A DNA stretch of 64,000 bases. It comes from Rhyacichthys aspro. Taxonomy: Eukaryota; Chordata; Actinopteri; Gobiiformes; Rhyacichthyidae. The notes beneath the pieces are model-generated. The model did no database searches. It saw only the letters and a program-made list of their open reading frames with translations, and was not told where the DNA came from. The position numbers were made by a program, and so were the translations under genes. Location of the stretch: NCBI GenBank assembly GCA_036850595.1, contig CM072158.1:7207422-7271421 (forward strand). Direction: 5' to 3'. Positions 58,201 through 64,000 of the stretch are shown here, one piece after another. Every line of letters begins with the position of its first letter. The stretch's first letter is position 1.

Positions 58201-60413
58201 TCCATAGAGAGAATTTAGAAAAAAATGAGCTGTGTGTGCATTTACTGATAAAAGCAGGTCTTGTAAAAATAGCAGTTTTAGATGTTTTAGATAAATGCTT
58301 TCCATTACTGTTTATGGTCAAATGCAAAAAGTGACGGTCAACCAAAACTGCACTTTTATTTATTCTTTTGGTCATTACTTTTCTTGTGTCTGATTTTTTG
58401 CTTATGTCTGGTACAATAGGAGCAGGCGGGCCACGTCTGTGCGAGCTGGAGCGTACTTTGGAGGCATATACAAGCCTCATATGCGGCTGAATTCATCTGA
58501 CACCTGCTCCATTACAGGCTAAATGGGTGTGCAGGTGCGAAATTCTTCTGCAGTTATAAGTAATTGGCTGAATGAAATCTGTTTATATTCCACTGGAACA
58601 TAAGGCATTTCACTGAATAGAAAATTATTTCCGGCTCAGTAAGACGAGACGATATTAAATGGTAAGAAAAAAAAAAAAAAAGTAAGCCCACCATTCCCAA
58701 GTGACAGACAGTGATATTTATGAATTCAGAAAAGCTGCAGTCCTACTCAGTCGATCCTTTAGAGACTCAGCTGCAGACTAAAACAGTCCCTTTCCAACAG
58801 ACATTTTATGATCTGCCCACATCTATTCACAACAGGTTTACTCTTTATAACACAAAAGACTCAAGCTACACTATGGGACTGAATGTATTTAATAAATGAA
58901 ATTTGAAAAGCATATGTGTAGGATTTAGATGAACACGGGGAAATAAAATATATGATGTTTTCAGGGTACAGTAAAATGAGCTTAGACATACAACACTGAG
59001 TTTGTCATCTCTTCTACTTCAGACAGGAGATTCTTATTCAAACTGAAAACTGAACAGGTCCCAGAATAAAACTAATGAAAATTTTTTAAGTATTAAAGCT
59101 TTTTTCTGCAGACTTTTGTTGCTGCTAACTACGACAATCGAAATACTCGCACCTAAGAATCAACACTAACAGTGTATTTAAAAATATATTCATAATGAAT
59201 GGAAAAAATAATGAATGCCAATCTCCTTTATTCGGGTTTAAAGTGAATTTATCTGTATTCCAGGTAGAAACATAAAAGAATACTTTGCTTTGATAATTAG
59301 ATGAAGTTTGATCAAGGTCAGTGCCAATAATAAAGAAGAAAAATGAAACAAGAGGCTGCTGATAAAAAGGTTTGAAAGGAGGGCTCTTCATTTTGATACC
59401 CAATCACACAGGAGACACATTCAGAGTCCGACAGCTGCGGGGCTTTAAGGCACCGTCTGATGTAATTCAAAAGAGTGGACAGACTGATGCTGCTGATATC
59501 TTTCCATTTTAAATATTTCAGAAATTCAATCACTGTGAAAACGTGACAATTCTGGCAAACAGGTTTTCTTGGTTTGTTTTGTAAAGCCCAAGGACAAGCA
59601 GCATAAATACTGCCACAATATTTTCAAGCCAGAATAAACTGATTTGAATTTTCATAAGTGTGTGTTGAAAATAAGCAGGTACAACAGCAACTTCACCAAG
59701 GTTAGTGCAGATTTCTGTTCACGCCTACATTTTGGGTGACTAAGGTGGGGCTATTCTAAAGTGCAAGTCTGCTTTTAAAGGTCATGTTATTGTGAAGGCT
59801 TTGTGCTGCATGCTGTTTCCTGGGCTCCACATGGCTGCCCAATATGCCTTTCAAGGTTTGGGGATAAATAATTCAACATCTGAGACCAAGTAACGTTTGA
59901 AAATAGAGCTACTACTCAGGATGCATAAAGCCTGTCCTCTAAAAAGGAACAAAGAGTGGGGAGGATCGACAGGCAACCAGATGCACTTACATTCACTCAC
60001 TGTGGGCAATTTAAAGTCTCTGGTGAAGCAGAAAGTTATCAAGGTTCTGTGGACAAGCTCAGATTTTGGTTCCTTGAAAAACATCAGTTAATTGTCGCTT
60101 TAAAAAGTCCGTTAATAGCACGTACCCAAAGATAGTATGTGAACTGTAGAGCGAAGATAGCGATGCCCTCGTTGTCAAAGGAGCCGGCCACAGAGCGGGA
60201 GATGTAGCCGGGAACGATGGCGATGAAGCAGGCCGCCAGCAGCCCTGCCCCCTGGTTCCACAGCTCTCGGGTCAGCAGAAACGTGGAGATCGCCGTCAGG
60301 CCGCTGAACACCGGCGCCAGGAAGACACACACGTCCCGAATGTGGACGGTGATGTTGAGAAGGTTGAGAATGTAGTGGATAAGGCCCGCAGTGACCATCA
60401 GACCGGGGTACAC
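31184..60413 (-). CDS. stt3b: STT3B, exons 3 to last (14 coding exons), catalytic OST subunit
   Basis: Dolichyl-diphosphooligosaccharide--protein glycosyltransferase subunit STT3B, an ER multi-pass membrane enzyme that moves the lipid-linked glycan to Asn of N-x-S/T, largely after translation. Exons (- strand order): 60413-60126, 54612-54547, 50612-50513, 47898-47800, 45999-45853, 42563-42515, 41914-41760, 39299-39088, 37660-37473, 36087-35916, 34659-34486, 33171-33058, 31573-31367, 31258-31184. They join in one frame of 681 residues with matching phases. Seen motifs: GSFDNEGIA (second acidic motif), SVSEHQ external loop, SSDEDDKR linker as in STT3B, WWDYG acceptor-binding motif, N-glycan sites in NNTWNNSH, and D-x-x-K-x-x-x-M. 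The first DxD exon lies beyond base 64000. The human protein is 826 residues. STT3A lacks the acidic linker in this form and the basic tail, so STT3B is favoured. Confidence 0.96.
31367..31573 (-). CDS. stt3b: STT3B exon: C-terminal luminal domain
   Basis: 69 codons, phase 0/0. Acceptor ttcatcgtag, donor AAAAAG|gtaacg. Encodes LDFRTPPGFDRTRNVEIGNK, DIKFKHLEEAFTSEHWLVRI, then YKVKNLDNREPLDHKLRSVV and PKQKYTSKK. Confidence 0.96.
31574..33057 (-). other. STT3B intron
   Basis: 1.5 kb, nothing recognised. The 153-residue open frame over 32795-33256 is partly the shadow of the exon at 33058-33171. Confidence 0.65.
33058..33171 (-). CDS. stt3b: STT3B exon: luminal domain
   Basis: 38 codons, phase 0/0. 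Acceptor gtccttcag, donor CAG|gtaata. Encodes ESDYFTPQGEFRVDKAGSPT and LLNCLMYKMSYYRFGEMQ, identical or nearly so to vertebrate STT3B. Confidence 0.96.
33172..34485 (-). other. STT3B intron with TTAA MITE copy 2
   Basis: Holds the MITE at 33683-34082; the rest is AT-rich without recognisable content. Confidence 0.65.
33683..34082. mobile_element. TTAA-flanked MITE, copy 2
   Basis: Shares with copy 1 the run ttagccagtagagggcgcag near its left end, then gcgccatat, gtggagactctc, ggcaagtt, gattttgtacaaata, accatcaaaatgat and, at the right end, ggggctaaaagttacacagc then gctcctttaa. TTAA is present on both sides (33679-33682 and 34083-34086). The left terminal repeat is decayed. About 135 bases longer than copy 1. 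Confidence 0.7.
34486..34659 (-). CDS. stt3b: STT3B exon: DK-type motif
   Basis: 58 codons, phase 0/0. Acceptor gtgttttcag, donor AGG|gtgagg. Encodes VGKAMSSNESAAYKIMRSLD, VDYVLIIFGGVIGYSGDDIN, then KFLWMVRIAEGEHPKDIR. DINKFLWM fits the D-x-x-K-x-x-x-M motif that works with WWDYG in binding the acceptor sequon. Confidence 0.96.
34660..35915 (-). other. STT3B intron
   Basis: 1.3 kb, with a hAT-like MITE at 35371-35659. Nothing else recognised. Confidence 0.65.
35371..35659. mobile_element. hAT-like MITE, copy B
   Basis: Ends agggctgcacaatat and atattgtgcagccct are exact 15-bp inverted repeats. The interior (aactaaaccagacc, cacagtttggtttaaggct) matches copy A at 6830-7142. A target duplication is not clear. 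Confidence 0.8.
35916..36087 (-). CDS. stt3b: STT3B exon: WWDYG motif
   Basis: 172 bases, phase 2 in and phase 0 out. Acceptor ccgttag, donor CTG|gtgagc. Encodes TRNILDDFREAYYWLRQNTD, EHARVMSWWDYGYQIAGMAN, then RTTLVDNNTWNNSHIAL. WWDYG (35991-36005) recognises the +2 Ser/Thr of the sequon. NRT, NNT and NNS are the conserved N-glycan sites of STT3 itself. Confidence 0.97.
36088..37472 (-). other. STT3B intron
   Basis: 1.4 kb, with a repeat remnant at 36812-36930. Nothing else recognised. Confidence 0.65.
36812..36930 (+). repeat. remnant of a common teleost interspersed repeat
   Basis: accatttatccacacggggg, then gctggagcctttcctgctgc, tttcgggcaacc, cacattcaaa, gggcaatttagag and ttcacctgaacattcatg follow in order the words of a very common fish repeat (ggggctggagcc...gctttcggg...cacattcaca...ggcaatttagag...cacctaacatgcatg). 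Recognised from memory; class not assigned. Confidence 0.55.
37473..37660 (-). CDS. stt3b: STT3B exon: final TM span and start of luminal domain
   Basis: 188 bases, phase 0 in and phase 2 out. Acceptor ccccctgcag, donor GACGG|gtacgc. Encodes AGKVRKHVSEQEKSEEGLGP, NIKSIVTMLMLMLLMMFAVH, then CTWVTSNAYSSPSVVLASYN. The Met/Leu-rich run is the last membrane span, with the luminal catalytic domain after it. Confidence 0.96.
37661..39087 (-). other. STT3B intron
   Basis: 1.4 kb. Contains a 205-residue open frame on the - strand (37887-38504) discussed as a finding; no repeat recognised. Confidence 0.6.
39088..39299 (-). CDS. stt3b: STT3B exon: last TM segments and acidic linker
   Basis: 212 bases, phase 1 in and phase 0 out. 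Acceptor gtgcttcacag, donor AAG|gtcaac. Encodes VALYAISAVYFAGVMVRLML, TLTPVVCMLSAVAFSSVFEH, then YMGDDTKREKPPAEDSSDED and DKRNSGNLYDK. MVRLMLTLTP is the conserved arginine-bearing span. The acidic SSDEDD linker is typical of STT3B. Confidence 0.96.
39300..41759 (-). other. STT3B intron
   Basis: 2.5 kb. An interspersed repeat remnant lies at 41528-41690. Around 40560-40860 the words ccaggaactttt and aattccaggtaaatgaagttcctg hint at an old MITE, too decayed to call. Confidence 0.6.
41528..41690 (+). repeat. remnant of a common teleost interspersed repeat
   Basis: cagctcaactttatttatat, tgcctcaaagggcttcaca, gaccccc, ggtgaggaaaaact, gaaaaacctcagggagaacc follow in order a repeat very frequent in teleosts (ttcaattttatttatatag...gcctcaaggcgcttta...ggaaaaactc...gaaacctccagcagaacc). 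Recognised from memory. Confidence 0.55.
41760..41914 (-). CDS. stt3b: STT3B exon: SVSEHQ external loop
   Basis: 155 bases, phase 2 in and phase 1 out. Acceptor cttcctctcag, donor TTTTTG|gtacga. Encodes YAKIHIPIIASVSEHQPTTW, then VSFFFDLHILVCTFPAGLWF and CIKNINDQRVF. SVSEHQ lies in the loop that closes over substrate, and its Glu is part of the conserved active site. Confidence 0.96.
41915..42514 (-). other. STT3B intron
   Basis: 600 bases, with a T/C-rich run near 42077-42112. Nothing else recognised. Confidence 0.65.
42515..42563 (-). CDS. stt3b: STT3B small exon: luminal loop
   Basis: 49 bases, phase 1 in and phase 2 out. Acceptor cttcctccag, donor ACAGG|gtaagc. Encodes YIAPWSGRFYSLWDTG, the conserved start of the large external loop of the active site. 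Confidence 0.95.
42564..45852 (-). other. STT3B intron
   Basis: 3.3 kb, AT-rich. 45400-45770 has recurring words such as aaaaccca, cttaaaac and ccagttttaat, probably an old simple repeat. Nothing else recognised. Confidence 0.55.
45853..45999 (-). CDS. stt3b: STT3B exon: TM segments
   Basis: 147 bases, phase 1/1. Acceptor tctgtcccag, donor ACAG|gtttgt. Encodes VFALLQAYAFLLYLKDRLTK, QEFQTLFFLGVSLAAGVVFL and TVIYLTYTG, with two hydrophobic spans around a charged loop. Confidence 0.96.
46000..47799 (-). other. STT3B intron
   Basis: 1.8 kb. 46370-46690 is more GC-rich and open for 151 codons on the + strand, without any domain or splice support. Confidence 0.55.
47800..47898 (-). CDS. stt3b: STT3B exon: TM segment and loop
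   Basis: 99 bases, phase 1/1. Acceptor ctctttacag, donor GCTG|gtaagc. Encodes AYSTFYIVGLILSMQIPFVG, then FQPIRTSEHMAAAG, essentially identical to vertebrate STT3B. PIRTSEHM is a conserved loop. Confidence 0.96.
47899..50512 (-). other. STT3B intron
   Basis: 2.6 kb. A weak CTCF-like word, ccactagatggag, lies near 49649. Nothing else recognised. Confidence 0.6.
50513..50612 (-). CDS. stt3b: STT3B exon: TM segment
   Basis: 100 bases, phase 0 in and phase 1 out. Acceptor gttttcccag, donor ATCG|gtgaga. Encodes VSAWGGYVFIINLIPLHVFV and LLLMQRYSRRVYI, a long hydrophobic span followed by a basic cytosolic turn. Confidence 0.96.
50613..54546 (-). other. STT3B intron
   Basis: 3.9 kb, with a short TG repeat at 53776-53789. 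Nothing else recognised. Confidence 0.6.
54547..54612 (-). CDS. stt3b: STT3B small exon: TM segment
   Basis: 22 codons, phase 0/0: VKSVKTGSVFWTIGCCLSYF then YM. Acceptor gtcgtag, donor ATG|gtaagg. Human has MCCC where this has IGCC. Half of a membrane span, completed by the next exon. Confidence 0.95.
54613..60125 (-). other. STT3B intron
   Basis: 5.5 kb, with a purine-rich run at about 55880-56060 and an A-run near 58666-58681. Nothing else recognised. Confidence 0.6.
60126..60413 (-). CDS. stt3b: STT3B exon: luminal/TM segment with DNE motif
   Basis: 96 codons, phase 0/0. Acceptor cttttctctcag, donor TGG|gtacgt. Starts VYPGLMVTAGLIHYILNLLN and contains ITVHIRDVCVFLAP, LLTRELWNQGAG, then YISRSVAGSFDNEGIAIFAL. 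Asp-Asn-Glu here is the second acidic motif that helps bind the divalent metal and lipid-linked glycan. It carries at least three membrane spans. Confidence 0.96.
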
Positions 60414-63400
60414 CTGAGAGAAAAGGGGGAAGAAGAAATATTAGAGCAGAAAAGTGTGGAAAAACAAGATTGCTGAGGTATCTCTGAAGTGAAAAACCAA
60501 GCCTGAAGAACTCAATCATTTTAACAATGCTAATAATGTAGCTTACATATTTTCACGAGCAGAGTTAACCTAAACAATTACAATAAGCGCACACACCTAG
60601 CTAAAATCATTCCCTTATTTAGCACAGTTTTAATCACCATTTATTATTAGCTAACTTTGTGATTATCAAACTTTTGTGGTCAAGGACAGACTGTTTTACT
60701 ACTTTGGGTTTTTGTGTTTAAAACAATCTGATTATAAATTACATAAGCATATAAATTTAAGTCAAAGGGTGGCTAATTTTTGGCACTAATTTAGTGAGAC
60801 TAGCTTTGTATAAAAAGTGTTCTTGAACTGGGCTCATGAATCATATTTCTTTAGATAAACTCGACTTTCCTGTCTTAAACGGCCTATTCCAACTTTATTT
60901 TCTAAAGTTTGTTGAGGTAAGTCTTGTCAGTTCATGCAAGATTTTTATCCATCGTTCACAAGCCAAAACCTGAAGTGTTCTTGGATCAAATGAGCAAGAT
61001 GTTTTGGTGTTGTCTTAAAACCAGCGTACAACTGGAAATCATATCTTGTATCTGATAATTACAGTTTTAATGCAGAGACAAATGCTAAATTAGTTATATT
61101 ATACATATATTATAGTCTATGTAATACTGCACTAATCACATGCTTTAGGGTCACTCTCGCAGTTTGCATTAAATGATTTCTTTCCCAGAGATCATTTAAG
61201 GGTCAACCATTTAATTTGCTCACGTAATGTAACCAACAGCATTTAACAAAAAGATATTTAATTAACCATCACCTGATACAGAAGTTATTTAATGGAGGAT
61301 AAATGACTTTAAACAGGAGAAAATCCCTGCAACAGTAACAGTGCGTTGGTTTTAATTAAAGTGTCCACTTGAAGCCGGGGTCTGTGTGTGCGAGCGTCTG
61401 ACAGGACTAGTCATGAGAGCCGATCCAATTAGGGCCCGCCTCAGCGCACTGCCGGAGTTTAACATGTGAGTGATGTCCCTAAAGTGTGCTCGCCGTATCT
61501 GTAGTCTGTGCACTATGCCTCGCCGCTAATAAACTCAGGTCTGTGCGTCTCTAATTAGCCGGCGCCAAAGAGACCTAATCTTCATCAACAGATCTACTTC
61601 AGTGAAAACCAACCATGTCTTTCCTCATGGCGCGGAGGATTCGCCTTTGTCTAATGGAGCACAATCCTGGCTTTTACAAATCTACGCGTGTAATTATTAG
61701 CTATTTTGATGTCTGCGGTGAGCCCCGGTCCCCAAACAAAACCAGAACATCTTGCTCATTGGAGCCAAGAACTCTCCAGTTTTTGGCTTGAAGGATGAAA
61801 CTCTTGCAAGCATGAATTATCAACATTTCCCTCTAAATTGGCGTTTGACAAAGAATTCTGTCACTCTTTCATTGTGAAAGTATCAGCAAAAACTCACAAA
61901 AGCTGTTTCCAAAAATCACTCTAGTCATTGTTCTTTTGGCAACAAAGAGTGGTTTATTGGCTTGACGGCGCTCGTTTTTTACAGACTGTCACATTAGAAA
62001 ATCCTCTCTCCTTATCTAAAGCTCAGGAGAAAGAGAAACTGACAGTGGTCCCACGGGAGACGCTGGTGGGTGGAAGTGAGAGGGCGGCCGGACCGGTCTC
62101 GGCACAGCCGTATTCAACTGTCACATTTACTGATATGGACCCGTCTGCCTGTCCAGCGGTGGGACCCGCTTAGCCGCAGCGTTATGATACACAATTAATG
62201 AGGACTGTCAGGATCATCTGATTCTGTTTAAAGAAGGGTGAGGGGATGGGGGCAGAGCAGAGGTGTGGCAGGACAACAAGGCTTTAGTGATGGGGTGAAG
62301 GCAGACATGACACAGTTAAAAACATCTGTTTCCACAAAGCACTATGGCATACTTTTATTTATGTTTTTATTTGGGAATATTATTTACATAATCATAGGGT
62401 ATTGGTCCACATTCAGTGTCATTCCATTAGCTCACCAACACAAATGGAAAAGTAATTATAGCCATGAAAAGTACAATACAGGTTGGTGCGGCATGTTTAC
62501 GAAAAACTGCATTGGAAGGCAACTTTTGATATGTTGGTGCCTTTCCGTTAAGTCAAATAAAGACACAAGTCAATCCTCATTTTGCATTAATTCTGGGGGC
62601 TCGGTTTCCTTCATTTAGGGAATAGCCACTTAATGTCACAACTTCTGCTCGTGTTTAATGTAATGTAGACTGCAAATGCAACATATTAAATGAATTAAGC
62701 ATATAATTTTTGCTGCAGTTAGTTTAACTTCACCTAAACATAGTAAACAACACTACTGACGAAGAATAAGTTGCCTAAAAGTGTAAAAAGCATTCAATTC
62801 TCTTGATCCTTCTCAACAGCAAACAATATTTTTCCACCTTCAGCCTCCTAATTGCCTCTTAACAAACTGCAGAGAACTTACATTAGTCGATGCATTTACA
62901 AGGTTGGTTACGTTCAAAGTTCATTTCAGCCTTGCTTTTTTCATCCAGAAACATACATGACACTATTTATGTATTTACGTCATGGCGCTTAGTGGAAATG
63001 GGCTAACGTCGAGGAGAAAGTACCAAAGACGTGAAGAAGAGCAAGGAGAGAAGACAACGTTGAGCCGACAGATAAAGCGAGCCAGACAGTGTTCCTGCCA
63101 CTGCTCTCACAGAATAAAGGTGGTTTTAGAGATTTCACTTAGAGCCAAAGGGTCACAGACCACTACCTGCTCGAGAAAAGGGCATTGACGTTAGTAAATG
63201 TCAGAAGATGACAGGCGCTTAAGCCCTTTCAGATTCGGACACCCGTGAAAACCATCTGAAATCAAGCCACAATATAATTATTGTTTAAAAGCATAGGGGC
63301 AGGATGCAAATAAGAGTAATAAGAACACATTTTAGGTTTTAAACAGAGCGTGGGTGGGAATAAAATCACTGCTCTTCCTGGAGCTGCACTATCTTTTAGA

Positions 63401-64000
63401 AAATGATCCAACTCCATCATTTGCAAATACGAAGGCCTGTACAATTAGCCTCTGCAGAAAAAAACACTGAGTTATACCATCATCGCTGCCATAATTGTGC
63501 CCCTAAGCTTGACACGAAATTGCAGCAGCTATTGTTTAGTGCTTAAATGTAAAACTTTATCAATGAGTAGGCACCATGCGATGTCACTGTCAGTACTTTT
63601 TTTTTAAACATCAATCTCCACCATATCTCTGCATAGATTTGCATGTTATAAAAGACACATTTGCATTGAGTAAAATAAATGCAATTCACCATCTGCCACT
63701 AAACTTTCTTCCAAAGTAGGTCAGGGAAGATCTTCTGTCGCTTTCCAACACTTTTTCGAACATAATGATTCTTTCAATTACAACAGCAACAAAATTACGT
63801 CAAATGACACAATTAACCAATTAGCGGTTTTATCTCTTGGCGACCTGTCAAACAAAAGGCGTGTTGTTGCGTGTCTCGACAGGATTGATCTGGAAACAAT
63901 CATCCACTGACAGTGTTGAAAATAACAAACGATACAAGAGCAACATGACCTCTGTAATGGCTCAGTAATTGCTAAGAGACAGCGCAGGACATCGCCGGGT
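60414..64000 (-). other. STT3B intron (5' exons outside window)
   Basis: No exon with the N-terminal FDPWFNYR motif is present, so the first coding exons lie beyond 64000. 61330-61600 looks like a conserved non-coding block (see finding). Nothing else recognised. Confidence 0.65.

Noticed and set aside
1..64000. Functional tRNA or rRNA genes
   Set aside because: The only tRNA-like boxes (7167-7306) belong to a SINE, and I saw no complete cloverleaf or rRNA segment.

Overview
The window looks like ordinary nuclear DNA from a bony fish, most likely a percomorph teleost. It is AT-rich and intron-rich. Coding exons are short, higher in GC, and have clean GT/AG borders with phases that agree from exon to exon. 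The non-coding DNA carries fish-type short DNA transposons (hAT-like and TTAA-flanked MITEs), a tRNA-derived SINE and LINE fossils. There is no bacterial, phage or CRISPR content.

Two protein-coding genes are arranged tail to tail. On the + strand, from before base 1 to about 27.3 kb, lies the 3' part of OSBPL10 (oxysterol-binding-protein-related protein 10). Nine coding exons encode 593 residues: the linker after the PH domain and the whole lipid-binding ORD domain, including the EQVSHHPP fingerprint. The PH-domain exons lie to the left of the window. A possible extra or alternative first exon sits at 18181-18231. On the - strand, from about 30.3 kb to beyond 64 kb, lies STT3B, the catalytic subunit of the OST-B oligosaccharyltransferase. 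Fourteen coding exons encode 681 residues, including the DNE, SVSEHQ, WWDYG and DK-type motifs. The one or two N-terminal exons with the first DxD motif lie beyond base 64000. OSBPL10 and STT3B are also neighbours on human chromosome 3p, which supports both names.

Layout: 1-27.3 kb, OSBPL10 exons in long introns with a 5'-inverted LINE relic (about 0.52-1.12 kb), a hAT-like MITE plus SINE (6.8-7.3 kb), a hAT-like MITE with a 21-bp minisatellite (16.3-16.7 kb) and a second such array with a perfect inverted repeat (18.6-19.2 kb). 27.3-30.3 kb, the gap between the two 3' ends, holding two intact MITEs. 30.3-64 kb, STT3B exons and introns with more MITE and repeat remnants. Several intronic blocks (about 23.9-24.3 kb and 61.3-61.6 kb, for example) look like conserved non-coding elements, but conservation cannot be measured here.

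The two genes are not known to act in one pathway: ORP10 works in lipid transfer at membrane contacts and STT3B in N-glycosylation in the ER. I see no undescribed multi-gene system. The most interesting items are the twin-priming signature of the LINE relic, CTCF-like motifs carried by a TTAA MITE, the minisatellite-bearing hAT MITE and its palindromic sister array, and signs of alternative OSBPL10 isoforms (candidate internal promoter, intronic polyadenylation, tandem CAG acceptors).
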